From positions 1 through 29,440 of the forward strand of contig JAFGDF010000180.1 of the NCBI GenBank assembly GCA_016932235.1: 29,440 nucleotides of DNA. The letters are read 5' to 3'. A model generated the notes under the pieces. That model did not search any database, was not told the DNA's origin, and saw only the letters and a list, made by a program, of their open reading frames with translations. This document shows positions 7,213 to 17,062 of the stretch, piece by piece. This DNA is from Deltaproteobacteria bacterium (GTDB lineage Bacteria; Desulfobacterota; DSM-4660; Desulfatiglandales; HGW-15). The translations under genes and the position numbers were made by a program. Within the stretch, counting starts at the first letter, position 1. Every line of letters starts with the position of its first letter.

Positions 7213-8664
7213 ATGAAAAATAATATAAATATCCTGTTCGCGGCATCAGAGGCCGCGCCTATGGCAAAGGAAGGTGGTCTGGGAGACGTGGCCGGCAGTC
7301 TCCCTCGTGCGTTCAGAAAACTGGGATGCAAGATCGCTGTTATCATACCGGCCTACAGGAAAACGCTAAACTATTTTAAAAACCCACGTGCAATTGCGGA
7401 AAATCTGCCCATCAATATGGACGTTCGCTCTCTGACGGCGGATATACTTGAGTGCAGGCTTGCCCCTGGTTTGCCATTATATCTTGTGCGCAAGGACGAG
7501 TATTTTGATCGCAGTGGTCTATATGGAAATGAACGTGGAGAATATTTCGACAACACTGAGAGATTCATCTTTTTTTCAAAGAGTGTCGCCAAATTCTGTA
7601 CGATGATGGAAACCCCTCCTGACATCCTTTTTTGCAATGACTGGCAAACAGGGCTCGTGATGCCCATGATGATCGAAAACAATATGGATTCAACAACAAG
7701 GATTTTCGCGATCCATAACATGGGATATCTGGGTCTCGTACCCCGCGAGATGATCGGCGGCATTGGTCTCCCCGCTAAATACTACGGCATGGACGGAATA
7801 GAATATTATGGAAATATGAGCCTGCTCAAGGCGGGAATCCAATATTCGGATGTTGTGACAACCGTGAGCCCGACTTACGCCCGTGAGATACAGACTCCGG
7901 AGTACGGCTCCGGATTGGATGGTCTGATGAGATCGGTCAGCGATAAAATTTACGGGATTCTGAACGGCGTTGATTACGGGATATGGAATCCTGCCGGGGA
8001 TAAATTGATCACCGAGAATTACAGCAGGAAGAACATTGCAGGAAAGCGGATATGCAAACAGGATCTTCTTGAAATAACCCGGCTTGATAAAGGATCCGTT
8101 GACAGACCCCTCCTGGGAATGATAAGCCGTCTCGTGGACCAGAAGGGAATTGATCTTTTTATTAGAGCGGCACAAAGGCTTTTTAATCTTGATCTTGGAG
8201 TAATCATCCTGGGAAGAGGCGAAAAGAGATACCACAAACGCCTTATCAAACTGCGTGACAGACATCCCGAACATTTTTCTTTAAATCTTGATTTCAATGA
8301 TGAACTCGCGCATAAAATCCTGGCCGGTTGCGATATGCTTCTTGTGCCATCCCGGTATGAACCATGCGGACTCACCCAGATGTACGGCATGAAATACGGG
8401 ACAATCCCCATTGTCAGATCAACCGGCGGTCTACGGGATACGGTTATCGATCCCGAAGAAGGTTCTGATATCTGCACCGGTTTTAAATTTATCGAATATA
8501 ACCCGAACGATATGGTACGGGCCATAAAGAGGGCGCTCAAGGCCTTTAATAATAAAAAACAGTGGAACGCCATGATGAAAGCCGGTATGTCTATGGACTT
8601 TTCCTGGCACCGTTCGGCGAATGAGTATATCAACCTTTTTAGAAAAGAGAATATGATTCCCTGA
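7213..8664 (+). CDS. glgA: Glycogen synthase (GT5, ADP-glucose type)
   Basis: Transfers glucose from a sugar nucleotide to the growing alpha-1,4-glucan. The N-terminal GT5 domain begins ILFAASEAAPMAKEGGLGDV; K-x-G-G-L (residues 19-23) is the sugar-nucleotide binding motif, here KEGGL. HNMGYLG and YGSGLDGL follow. The C-terminal GT-B half has SRLVDQKGIDLF, then SRYEPCGLTQMYGMKYGT and STGGLRDTV, which bind the donor. The product is 483 residues, normal for GlgA. I chose the ATG at 7213 because GGAAGG lies five bases upstream; the frame is open 58 codons further but that part has no GlgA character. A GH57 gene begins 12 bp after the stop. The donor (ADP- or UDP-glucose) cannot be read from sequence alone. 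Confidence 0.95.
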   Translation: MKNNINILFAASEAAPMAKEGGLGDVAGSLPRAFRKLGCKIAVIIPAYRKTLNYFKNPRAIAENLPINMDVRSLTADILECRLAPGLPLYLVRKDEYFDRSGLYGNERGEYFDNTERFIFFSKSVAKFCTMMETPPDILFCNDWQTGLVMPMMIENNMDSTTRIFAIHNMGYLGLVPREMIGGIGLPAKYYGMDGIEYYGNMSLLKAGIQYSDVVTTVSPTYAREIQTPEYGSGLDGLMRSVSDKIYGILNGVDYGIWNPAGDKLITENYSRKNIAGKRICKQDLLEITRLDKGSVDRPLLGMISRLVDQKGIDLFIRAAQRLFNLDLGVIILGRGEKRYHKRLIKLRDRHPEHFSLNLDFNDELAHKILAGCDMLLVPSRYEPCGLTQMYGMKYGTIPIVRSTGGLRDTVIDPEEGSDICTGFKFIEYNPNDMVRAIKRALKAFNNKKQWNAMMKAGMSMDFSWHRSANEYINLFRKENMIP

Positions 8665-8676
8665 AATAATTAATCT

Positions 8677-11214
8677 ATGTCTGATAAAGAAACGAAACAC
8701 GCTCGCTATCTATGTATACACGGACACTTCTATCAACCTCCCCGCGAAAATCCATGGCTTGATTTTATCGAACAGCAGGAATCAGCTCATCCGTATCATG
8801 ACTGGAATGAACGGATAACAAGGGAGTGTTACGGGCCGAATTCGCGGTCCAGACTTCTCGGACGCGAAAGCAGAATCCGGGAACTCGTCAATAATTACGA
8901 ATTCATAAGCTTCAATTTCGGCCCCACCCTGCTTGCGTGGCTGGAAAATTTCAATCCGTGGCTTTATTCGCAGATAATCTCCGCCGATCATGCCAGCCGG
9001 CGACGTCATGGAGGGCATGGTAACGCGATCGCCCAGGTCTATAATCATATAATAATGCCCCTCGCCAACCGCAGAGACAAGCTGACGCAGATCAGATGGG
9101 GGATAGAGGATTTCCGCTACAGATACGGGAGGATGCCTGAAGGCATGTGGCTGGCGGAAACCGCTGTCGATACTGAGACACTTGAACTTATGGCTGAGGA
9201 GGGGATTAGATTTACCATCCTTTCTCCAGCGCAGGCGAAAGCCGTAAGAGACTTAACTGCCGGGCCTTCATCAACGGGAACTCGCCGGGAACCGCCGGAG
9301 TCACGCGATTCATTTACATGGAAGGATGTCTCAAACGGCGGCATCGATACAACAAGACCATACCGTGCCTTTCTCGGCAAGGATAAACAGAGGTATCTGG
9401 ACATATTTTTTTACGATTCCGCACTTTCCCGCGGGATTGCCTATGAAAAACTTCTCGCTTCAGGCTCGGAGTTTTTAAGGCGCATACAGGAAAAAAGCGA
9501 AAACATAAACGGCCTTCAGGGATTGATCAACATTGCTACAGACGGGGAATCCTACGGGCACCACTTTAAGTTTGGTGAAATGGCCCTGACCTGGGTAATC
9601 AGGAACATTGAGAACAGCGCTGATATCAAAATAACAAATTACGGGAACTATCTTGAATCATTTCCACCGGAGATGGAGGTAGCGGTCATTGAAAACAGTT
9701 CCTGGAGCTGTTCACACGGGATTGAACGATGGCGGTCCGATTGCGGATGCAGTACAGGCGGAAATGCAGGCTGGAATCAGAAATGGAGATCTCCTCTGCG
9801 TGAAGGCCTTGACGATCTCGCCGCTGACCTGGCCCTATGGTTTGAGGACGCAGGGACAAAAATCTTCCGAGACCCGTGGGCCGCCCGGGATGATTACATA
9901 CGGGTCATCCTTAACCCATCGAAGGAAAACAGCCTCAATTTTATCAGGGATCATTTAAAAACAGGATTGGACCGGGAAGATGAGGTTTATGCTTTACGGC
10001 TTCTTGAATCACAGAGGATGTCCCTTTATATGTTTACAAGCTGCGGCTGGTTTTTTGACGATATATCAGGCCTTGAGCCCGCCCAGATCCTCATGTACGC
10101 ATCACGGGCAATAGAACTTTCAAAGAACTCCGTTGAAAAGAAACTTGAGGCTTCCCTGTTGAAAACCCTTAAAAAAGCCAAAAGCAATGATCCGGCCTAT
10201 GCGAATGGCGCGCGTATCTATCACGACGTCGTAAAACGCTCAGGGATGACTTCTTCAAGGGCTGCCGCACATTTTGCCTTCCACGCCGTTTTAGGCAAGG
10301 AACAGGAAAAGACATGGTATTTAAACGATATTGCTTCACCCCTGTCTGTTAAGCAGTTTGAGACCAGTGGTTCAAAAGGTTTAACGGGTGTTGTTGAAAT
10401 CACGGAAAGAAGGACCTGGGGAAAAAATGTCCACAGTTTCATCGTCGAGGAAAAGGATGGCCTGGATCCTGTATGCCTTATAGGTGCATACCCGGAGGTT
10501 GATACGGATTCTCTGATGAAGAAAATTAAGACCTTGTCCAAAAGAGCCCCGGAAACACTGACCGGAAGATACCGTCAGAGGAGGTTCAGGGATGTAAAGA
10601 GATACCTGTTGAAAGACCTGATACCGGACAGCCGTAACCTGTTGACCCGCGAATCCGCATCTGCTCTCCTCCTGAATGTCAATGAGAAGCTTTCATCATC
10701 TGGAAGGATTATAAAAAGGCTCGCATACCTCATGCAACATAGTAATGAGCCCATCCCTGAGATGATATACAACCTTATCCATCTTCATTTCATTGACCGC
10801 ATCGAAGGACTCTTTAAATCAGCCGCCAAAGGAAATCCGGCAGGACTTGATGAATTGAAGGATCTTTTAAACATGTCTCCCGGCCCGGTTGCGGATAGAG
10901 CAGCCCGGGACGGGTACCAATGGACCAAGATTGATCTGATGAAGGAGCCTGGCCTCAAAAAGACTATTCATCTCTCTTTGCATTCCCAGATGAAAGGTAT
11001 CGCCGAATCACCCCATCTCTATTTTCTTGAAAACCTGATCGGGTTTATCAGCTATTTTGAAAAACTTGGGATCAGTCCTGATCTATGGGAGTGCCAGAAT
11101 ATTTTTTATGACCTATTAAACAACCCCGAATTTACCGGGGGCCTTTCAACCGAGAAAACCATCAGATTCCGTGAACTCGGATCTCTCTTATTCTTTAATA
11201 TGGAGGACAAATAA
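8677..11214 (+). CDS. GH57-family glycoside hydrolase with DUF3536
   Basis: Large GH57-like protein that probably cleaves or remodels alpha-glucans. Region 1 appears as CIHGHFYQPPRENPWLD. The candidate catalytic glutamate is Glu161 in GMWLAETAVD and the candidate acid is Asp289 in IATDGESYGHH. The C-terminal half (about 500-845) is of the DUF3536 type, helical and without known catalytic motifs. At 845 residues it has the length expected for this subfamily. The ATG at 8677 lacks a clear Shine-Dalgarno sequence and lies 12 bp after glgA, so translational coupling is likely. The substrate and product of this GH57 subgroup are not well characterised, so only the family is assigned. Confidence 0.88.
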   Translation: MSDKETKHARYLCIHGHFYQPPRENPWLDFIEQQESAHPYHDWNERITRECYGPNSRSRLLGRESRIRELVNNYEFISFNFGPTLLAWLENFNPWLYSQIISADHASRRRHGGHGNAIAQVYNHIIMPLANRRDKLTQIRWGIEDFRYRYGRMPEGMWLAETAVDTETLELMAEEGIRFTILSPAQAKAVRDLTAGPSSTGTRREPPESRDSFTWKDVSNGGIDTTRPYRAFLGKDKQRYLDIFFYDSALSRGIAYEKLLASGSEFLRRIQEKSENINGLQGLINIATDGESYGHHFKFGEMALTWVIRNIENSADIKITNYGNYLESFPPEMEVAVIENSSWSCSHGIERWRSDCGCSTGGNAGWNQKWRSPLREGLDDLAADLALWFEDAGTKIFRDPWAARDDYIRVILNPSKENSLNFIRDHLKTGLDREDEVYALRLLESQRMSLYMFTSCGWFFDDISGLEPAQILMYASRAIELSKNSVEKKLEASLLKTLKKAKSNDPAYANGARIYHDVVKRSGMTSSRAAAHFAFHAVLGKEQEKTWYLNDIASPLSVKQFETSGSKGLTGVVEITERRTWGKNVHSFIVEEKDGLDPVCLIGAYPEVDTDSLMKKIKTLSKRAPETLTGRYRQRRFRDVKRYLLKDLIPDSRNLLTRESASALLLNVNEKLSSSGRIIKRLAYLMQHSNEPIPEMIYNLIHLHFIDRIEGLFKSAAKGNPAGLDELKDLLNMSPGPVADRAARDGYQWTKIDLMKEPGLKKTIHLSLHSQMKGIAESPHLYFLENLIGFISYFEKLGISPDLWECQNIFYDLLNNPEFTGGLSTEKTIRFRELGSLLFFNMEDK

Positions 11215-11215
11215 T

Positions 11216-13294
11216 ATGATCAACCTTGTCATGGTCCTTCACGGCCATCAACCGGTCGGTAATTTTGACCATGTGTTTGAAATGGCGTTTAACAAGTGTT
11301 ACAGACCTGTTCTTCAGATCCTTGAAAAACATCCGGTGATCCGTGTGGGGATGCACTTTTCCGGGCCCCTCTTTGAGTGGATGGACAAGAAAGATCCCGA
11401 ATGCCTTGACGTCCTGAAGACCATGGTGAAAAGAAAACAGGTGGAGCTTTTATCAGGAGGCTTTTTTGAACCCCTGCTGGCGAGCATACCGGAAAAGGAT
11501 GCACGCGGGCAGGTCAGGATGATGAATGATTATATTGACCGGAATTTCGGAGTCCATCCGAATGGTTTCTGGCTTACTGAAAGGGTCTGGGACCCGCGTC
11601 TCCCTGCGACGCTTGAAGGCACCGGGATGAGATATACCATAGTCGATGACACCCACCTGTATTATTCAGGAATCGATGCGGAGGATATATACGGCTATTA
11701 CATAACCGAAAAGGAAGGTCATGTCCTGAATATTATGGCCACTCCCATGACAATGCGATATATAATCCCTTTCAGACTGGTGGATGATGTTATCTCCCAC
11801 CTCAAGACGCTCGATGAATCAGGCCGAAAACTAGCGGTTTATGGAGATGATACAGAGAAATTCGGTTTATGGCCGGGAACATACGAATGGGTCATTCAAA
11901 AGGGATGGCTTGACAGGTTCTTTTCTGCAATTTCCGATAACGGCCAATGGTTAAAGACCGTCCTCCCCGGCGAGGCCATTTCATCTGATGCCCCCCTGGG
12001 ACGCATCTACCTTCCCCAGGCCTCCTATGAAGAGATGACCGAATGGGCCCTTCCCCCCGAAGCAGGCGCAAGACTCGAAGAGATAATTACCCAGCTAAAA
12101 AATGACGGCAGATGGGATCCATGGAGGCCTTTTATCCGGGGCGGGACATGGGATAATTTCCTGACCAAATATGATGAATCCAATTTCATGCACAAGAAGA
12201 TGCTGTTCCTGAGTGAAAGACTGCCGGCCGATAACGATTTAAGGATAGATCTATGGAGATCACAGTGTAATTGTGCCTACTGGCACGGAATATTCGGCGG
12301 TCTTTATCTTGGACACCTGAGAAGAGCGATCCATGAGAATCTAATTAAATCACAAAAAATTTTTTTGGGGGAAGCAAAAACCCCGATGCTGCTGGAATTT
12401 GACCTTGACAAGGATGGAAATGATGAGATTCTCCTATGGGATCATGATTTAGGTTTCTGCCTCAGCCCCGCCCGGGGAGGAGGGCTGTTTGATCTGTGTT
12501 CCATGCCCGCCGGATTGAATCTGAGCGACACGTTAACCCGACGGCAGGAGGCCTATCACCTGAAAGTCCGCGATGCTCAGGCAAGTGAAAAAGACAAAAA
12601 GGATGGAATAGCATCCATACATGATCTCTCACATCAGAAAGACACGGACCTGGAGCGTTTTCTGATAAGGGACGGATACACCAGGATATCCCTTCTCGAT
12701 CATTTTTTAGGCCCTGACGCAACATTGGAGAAATATCAAGCGGCTGATTACCCGGAGGAAGGTGATTTTATAAAGAAAAAATATGTGCTCGAGAGAAAAA
12801 ATACCGCTCAAGGAAATGCCATGGTGGAACTTTCAGCGAACGGAGGCGTAAACGGGAAACCTTTAAAAATTACAAAGAGAATCGTAAAAACGGATGGCGC
12901 TCAACTGGCGATTGATTACTGCTTTGAATGCGGCGGACAGGAATCCATAACCTCCAGGTTCGGCTCCGAATTCAACCTTACGCTGTATTCACACATGGAC
13001 GGCAAAAGATATCTGCTCTTTAAAGAGAAAGGTAAAAAAATAGAGGGCTCAGAAACAGGCGAAGAAAATGACGTCAAGCTTTTTGAATTTATTAACGGGG
13101 CCGACGGCGTAAACGTGAGCTTTTCTTTCTCAATCCCGGTAACTGTCTGGTTTTATCCCCTGATGACGGTTTCCCAGTCTGAAGGAGGTTTTGAAAAATC
13201 ATATCAGGGCACAAGCCTGTTGTTCATTCTCCCTTTTTCAATTGCCCCGGGGCAGAGATTAGACTTTAACGTAATGATCAAGATATTATTTTAA
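11216..13294 (+). CDS. GH57 alpha-amylase / 4-alpha-glucanotransferase with a DUF1926-type C-terminus
   Basis: Resembles Thermococcus 4-alpha-glucanotransferase and related alpha-amylases. GH57 regions seen in order: HGHQPVGNFD near the N-terminus; GGFFEPLLA; GFWLTERVWDP with candidate nucleophile Glu122; and YGDDTEKFGLWPGTY with candidate acid Asp211. The C-terminal beta-rich part after about residue 395 fits the DUF1914/DUF1926 domains of that enzyme group. The start at ATG 11216 has GGAGG nine bases upstream and comes one base after the preceding stop. A longer frame from GTG 11171 overlaps the upstream gene and lacks a ribosome binding site. The product is 692 residues. Its tail overlaps the convergent MerR-type gene by 9 bp. 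Amylase versus transferase activity cannot be separated here. Confidence 0.9.
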   Translation: MINLVMVLHGHQPVGNFDHVFEMAFNKCYRPVLQILEKHPVIRVGMHFSGPLFEWMDKKDPECLDVLKTMVKRKQVELLSGGFFEPLLASIPEKDARGQVRMMNDYIDRNFGVHPNGFWLTERVWDPRLPATLEGTGMRYTIVDDTHLYYSGIDAEDIYGYYITEKEGHVLNIMATPMTMRYIIPFRLVDDVISHLKTLDESGRKLAVYGDDTEKFGLWPGTYEWVIQKGWLDRFFSAISDNGQWLKTVLPGEAISSDAPLGRIYLPQASYEEMTEWALPPEAGARLEEIITQLKNDGRWDPWRPFIRGGTWDNFLTKYDESNFMHKKMLFLSERLPADNDLRIDLWRSQCNCAYWHGIFGGLYLGHLRRAIHENLIKSQKIFLGEAKTPMLLEFDLDKDGNDEILLWDHDLGFCLSPARGGGLFDLCSMPAGLNLSDTLTRRQEAYHLKVRDAQASEKDKKDGIASIHDLSHQKDTDLERFLIRDGYTRISLLDHFLGPDATLEKYQAADYPEEGDFIKKKYVLERKNTAQGNAMVELSANGGVNGKPLKITKRIVKTDGAQLAIDYCFECGGQESITSRFGSEFNLTLYSHMDGKRYLLFKEKGKKIEGSETGEENDVKLFEFINGADGVNVSFSFSIPVTVWFYPLMTVSQSEGGFEKSYQGTSLLFILPFSIAPGQRLDFNVMIKILF

Positions 13295-13612
13295 AAGATC
13301 TGATATCTCATGAAGACCTTTTTTTATTTCCCTCAGCACCTCCTCTTTTCCCACAAGATCGCTTGAACGCTCTTTTATAGCCAGCCTCCTCTTTGCGCCT
13401 TCCAGTGTCATTTTTTCTTCATAGAGAAGATTTTTAATCTCGAAAATAATCTCCAGGTCTTTTCTCTGATAGGTCCTCTGGTTGGAATCAGCCCTGCTGG
13501 GCCGTATCTGCGGGAATTCACTTTCCCAGTATCTCAGGACATAGGGTTCAACTCCTATGATACGGCTTACTTCACCGATACGGAAATATCGCTTGTCATC
13601 AGGAATTTGCAT
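13286..13612 (-). CDS. MerR-family transcriptional regulator
   Basis: Small winged-helix DNA-binding protein of 108 residues. The MerR-type helix-turn-helix covers residues 8-75: YFRIGEVSRIIGVEPYVLRYWESEF, then RTYQRKDLEIIFEIKNLL. A short helical tail follows and no effector-binding cysteines are visible. GAGGG lies just before the ATG and overlaps the pheT stop codon, so it is the last gene of the translation operon. A MerR-type gene after pheT is a familiar arrangement, often with ihfA between; ihfA is absent here. The target is unknown. Confidence 0.9.
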   Translation of the reverse strand: MQIPDDKRYFRIGEVSRIIGVEPYVLRYWESEFPQIRPSRADSNQRTYQRKDLEIIFEIKNLLYEEKMTLEGAKRRLAIKERSSDLVGKEEVLREIKKGLHEISDLLK

Positions 13613-13619
13613 AGTACCC

Positions 13620-16031
13620 TCAACCTTCTTTTAATGTTCCCCCTGTTTTCTGCATTATCGATTTCACAATCTTGTCATGCAGGCGGTTGATGTCTTTGCC
13701 GTCCAGAGTTCCGCTTTCCGACCTGTAACACAACCTGTAACTGAGCGTCTTCTTGTTGGGATCAATTTTTTCACCCTCATACAGGTCGAAAAGACTGATG
13801 TCTTCAATCAGTCCCTTTCCCTCTTTTTCAATGATATTCATAATCTTTGCGCTTTCAATATTCCTGTCAACAATGATTGATATATCTCTGAAAACGGCAG
13901 GAAAATTCGTAAAAGGTTTGAACTTTATCGAGACACCGCTGAGCTTGTCGAGCAAGGCATCCACATCGATCTCAAAGGCATAGACACCCTTCGCTTTCAT
14001 TTCATAGCGTTCGATCACCGCAGGATCAACCTTGCCCAGATACCCTAGAGATGACCCCGACACCGTTATGTTGCATGAAGAGCCCTTTTCATAATACGGG
14101 GGCAGATCGCCTGTTTTAAACTCGGTTTCATAAAATCCGAGGGCATCAAAAACCACCTCAATCGCTCCCTTAAGATCATAAAAATCCACATATCTCTCTT
14201 CACTGTGCCATGCCTTTCGACTGAACAGGCCCGTCATAACCGCGATCAAGGAAAGCTTTTCCAGGGGGAGTTCATCCCCTTCGTCGATAAATATCTTCCC
14301 CCATTCAAAAAGCTTCAGGTCGCTTTCCCCGTAAGTGATATTCCCTTTCACGGTCGAGAGCATACCAGGCATCAGCGAAGTTCTCATGACGGACTGTTCA
14401 ACGGTAAGGGGATTTCTCAATTTCACAAATTTTTTCAAAGAGCTGTCTTCTCTTATCCCCAGGAGATCGACAGAGGCGGGAGATATAAAACTGTATGATA
14501 TTATCTCGGAAAAACCGAGGCCGGCCATTATGTCGCAAACCTGATCCCGGAGAGCAAGCGCGGGCATTTCACCTTCATCCGACGGCCTTATGAACGGATA
14601 TGTCCCCGGGATGTTTTCAAAACCCTCCAGCCTCGCCACTTCTTCGACAAGATCAATCTCACGAAAAATATCCACCCTGTGCGATGGTGGTCTTACCTGT
14701 AATCTGTCAGCGTCAATCTCTGTTACCTCCATCTCAAGAGCGGTCAGAAAAGACGCGATCCTGTCTTTTGAAATATCCGTTCCAAGAAATTCATTTGTCT
14801 TTTTGATCCTCAGCTCAATTACAGGAGCCTCAAATCGCTTCGGATAATTATCTATCGCGCCCTTGCACACGGTTCCGCCTGCAAGCTCCAGGATCAGCAT
14901 CTCAGCCCTCTCAAGGGCTGAGATACAACCTTCAATGTCTATTCCCCTTTCAAACCGATAAGAGGCCTCTGTGAAGAGGCCAAGCCTTTTTGATCCTCTC
15001 CTGATTGACACCGGATCGAAATATGCGCTCTCAATAAGGATGTTTCTGGAATCTTCGTATATTTCAGAATTAAGCCCGCCCATTATGCCTGCAAGCGCCA
15101 CTGATCCCTCTCCGTCACATATCATGAGGTTCTCGCTGTCAAGCTCGCGGTCAATTCCGTCAAGCGTGGTAAAAGCCTCTCCTGCCTTCGCTCTTTTCAC
15201 TACGATCCTTTGTTGCCTGATACGGTCATAATCAAAAGTATGCAGTGGCTGACCTGTCTCCATTAAAACATAGTTTGATACATCAACAACGTTATTTATA
15301 CTTCTTATTCCCGAAGCGTACAGCCGTGATCTCATCCAGAACGGCGAACTCTTTATTTCGACGCCCTGTACCAGTCCGACGGCGTATCTCGGACAACCCA
15401 CGACATCCTCTACCGAAACGGAAATCAGATCTTCAATTAACGTCTCGCCCTCGTGGACCCTTATTTCCGGAAGCCTGAGGGATCCGCCGGTTATGGCCGA
15501 CAGTTCACGCGCGATTCCGATTACTGAAGAGCAATCAGGCCTGTTCGGGGTCAGGCTGACTTCCAGGATATCATCTCCAAGATCAAGATAGGATAAAGGC
15601 ATTCCGGGCTCAAGGTCCTGAGGCAGCAGCATTATTCCTGAATGATCATCGGTAAGACCTATTTCATCCTCCGCGAGAAGCATTCCGGCGGAAATCTCTC
15701 CCCTGATCCTGCTCTCCTTAACCATTATACCATCAGGCAACTTGGTCCCCGGCTGCGCCAGTGGAACGTGATAACCTTCTTCTAGATTGGTCGCGCTGCA
15801 AACTACCTGGACCTCTCCTTTTCCGGTATCCAGCCGGCAGAGAAACAGTTTTTCCGCGTCAGGATGTCTTTTAACCTCCAGGATTCGTGATACGATTACG
15901 CCATCGAGTTGAGCGCCCAGGTGCTCAATCCCTTCAACCTCCAGACCGGACATGGTCATTAAATGGGCCAGTTCATCCAGGGCCATATCCAGGTTCACAT
16001 AATCTCTCAGCCAGTTTAAACTCAATTTCAT
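13620..16031 (-). CDS. pheT: Phenylalanyl-tRNA synthetase beta subunit
   Basis: Large subunit of the alpha2-beta2 enzyme that charges tRNA-Phe; it carries editing and tRNA binding. The N-terminus MKLSLNWLRDYV is typical. A tRNA-binding (EMAP-like) domain covers about residues 40-150, B3/B4 editing domain about 210-380 (VVDVSNYVLMETGQPLHTFD, YFDPVSIRRGSKRLGL), a B5 domain about 400-470, a catalytic-like core (RNPLTVEQSVMRTSLMPGML), and the FDX-ACB anticodon-binding domain at the end (FPAVFRDISIIVD, LSYRLCYRS). The length of 803 residues is normal. It lies 23 bp after pheS and 7 bp before the MerR-type gene. Confidence 0.97.
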   Translation of the reverse strand: MKLSLNWLRDYVNLDMALDELAHLMTMSGLEVEGIEHLGAQLDGVIVSRILEVKRHPDAEKLFLCRLDTGKGEVQVVCSATNLEEGYHVPLAQPGTKLPDGIMVKESRIRGEISAGMLLAEDEIGLTDDHSGIMLLPQDLEPGMPLSYLDLGDDILEVSLTPNRPDCSSVIGIARELSAITGGSLRLPEIRVHEGETLIEDLISVSVEDVVGCPRYAVGLVQGVEIKSSPFWMRSRLYASGIRSINNVVDVSNYVLMETGQPLHTFDYDRIRQQRIVVKRAKAGEAFTTLDGIDRELDSENLMICDGEGSVALAGIMGGLNSEIYEDSRNILIESAYFDPVSIRRGSKRLGLFTEASYRFERGIDIEGCISALERAEMLILELAGGTVCKGAIDNYPKRFEAPVIELRIKKTNEFLGTDISKDRIASFLTALEMEVTEIDADRLQVRPPSHRVDIFREIDLVEEVARLEGFENIPGTYPFIRPSDEGEMPALALRDQVCDIMAGLGFSEIISYSFISPASVDLLGIREDSSLKKFVKLRNPLTVEQSVMRTSLMPGMLSTVKGNITYGESDLKLFEWGKIFIDEGDELPLEKLSLIAVMTGLFSRKAWHSEERYVDFYDLKGAIEVVFDALGFYETEFKTGDLPPYYEKGSSCNITVSGSSLGYLGKVDPAVIERYEMKAKGVYAFEIDVDALLDKLSGVSIKFKPFTNFPAVFRDISIIVDRNIESAKIMNIIEKEGKGLIEDISLFDLYEGEKIDPNKKTLSYRLCYRSESGTLDGKDINRLHDKIVKSIMQKTGGTLKEG

Positions 16032-16054
16032 GTCCAGCCACTCTCTCCCGTGAT

Positions 16055-17062
16055 CTAAAACTGCTTCAGAAATCTTATATCATTCTTAAAAAAAAGTTGT
16101 ATATCATCAATTCCGTATTTCAGCATGGCAACTCTCTCCACTCCCAGGCCAAATGCATAACCGGAATAAATTTCCGGGTCATAATTCACAAAGCCATAAA
16201 CTGCGGGATCGACCATTCCCGAACCTAATATTTCAAGCCATCCGCTATTGGAACATGTCCTGCATCCCTTACCCCTGCAGATTACGCACCGGATATCCAC
16301 CTCAGCGCTTGGTTCGGTAAAAGGGAAAAAACTTGGCCTGAAGCGAAGGGCCGTATGTCTGCCGAACATTTGATGAACAAAACTTGTCAGTGTTCCCTTT
16401 AAATCGCCGAACGTGACACCTTTGTCCACAAGCAATCCCTCAATCTGATTGAACATCGGGGTGTGTGAAACATCTGAGTCACTCCGGTACACTTTTCCAG
16501 GGGCGATTATGCTGACCGGAGGTTCCTGGCTTTCCATAACACGAACCTGCATGGGCGATGTCTGGGTCCTCAGAACGACGGTGTCGGAAATGTAAAAGGT
16601 GTCCTGCATATCCCTCGCAGGATGATCCTTGGGAAAATTTAATGCCTCAAAATTATAATAATCAAGCTCGACATTTGGCCCTTTTACTATCCGGTATCCC
16701 ATCTTTTTGAATATATCGCATATGTCCCTGTTGACCTGGGTGATGGGATGAAGATGTCCCCTTGGCGTGGACCTGCCCGGCAATGTTATGTCAACATAAT
16801 GGTCCGTTTCACCGATACCTGATGAAATACTTTCGAGTCTTTTTTTATAAAGCCCCGTCAGCTCGGTCTTAAGACTGTTTAACAGCTTTCCCATTTCGGG
16901 TCTCTGTTCAGTCGATAGCTCCCCGATTTTTTTCATAATGGAAGTGATCAGGCCCTTTTTCCCGAGATATTTTATCCTGAACTCCTCAAGATTCCTGGAA
17001 TCTATCACAGATTCCAATTCCCTCCGGGCTTCCTCTTGGATTTTTTTAAGTTCTTGTCTCAT
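16055..17062 (-). CDS. pheS: Phenylalanyl-tRNA synthetase alpha subunit
   Basis: Catalytic class II synthetase subunit that forms Phe-AMP and charges tRNA-Phe with PheT. A coiled-coil N-terminus covers about residues 1-85. The class II core follows: PGRSTPRGHLHPITQV; motif 2 GKVYRSDSDVSHTPMFNQIEGL (split view: GKVYRSD and FNQIEGL); and motif 3 GLGVERVAMLKYGI. A cysteine cluster C-x2-C-x4-C-x2-C precedes GWLEILGSGM, a known variation in many bacteria that may bind zinc. It has 335 residues, normal length. A 300-bp leader separates it from rplT, and the Shine-Dalgarno sequence is weak. Confidence 0.97.
   Translation of the reverse strand: MRQELKKIQEEARRELESVIDSRNLEEFRIKYLGKKGLITSIMKKIGELSTEQRPEMGKLLNSLKTELTGLYKKRLESISSGIGETDHYVDITLPGRSTPRGHLHPITQVNRDICDIFKKMGYRIVKGPNVELDYYNFEALNFPKDHPARDMQDTFYISDTVVLRTQTSPMQVRVMESQEPPVSIIAPGKVYRSDSDVSHTPMFNQIEGLLVDKGVTFGDLKGTLTSFVHQMFGRHTALRFRPSFFPFTEPSAEVDIRCVICRGKGCRTCSNSGWLEILGSGMVDPAVYGFVNYDPEIYSGYAFGLGVERVAMLKYGIDDIQLFFKNDIRFLKQF

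Noticed and set aside
8019..8633. Long minus-strand open frames (7690-8274 and 8019-8633) opposite glgA
   Set aside because: glgA has clear motifs over its full length; the antisense frames have no domain or start signal.
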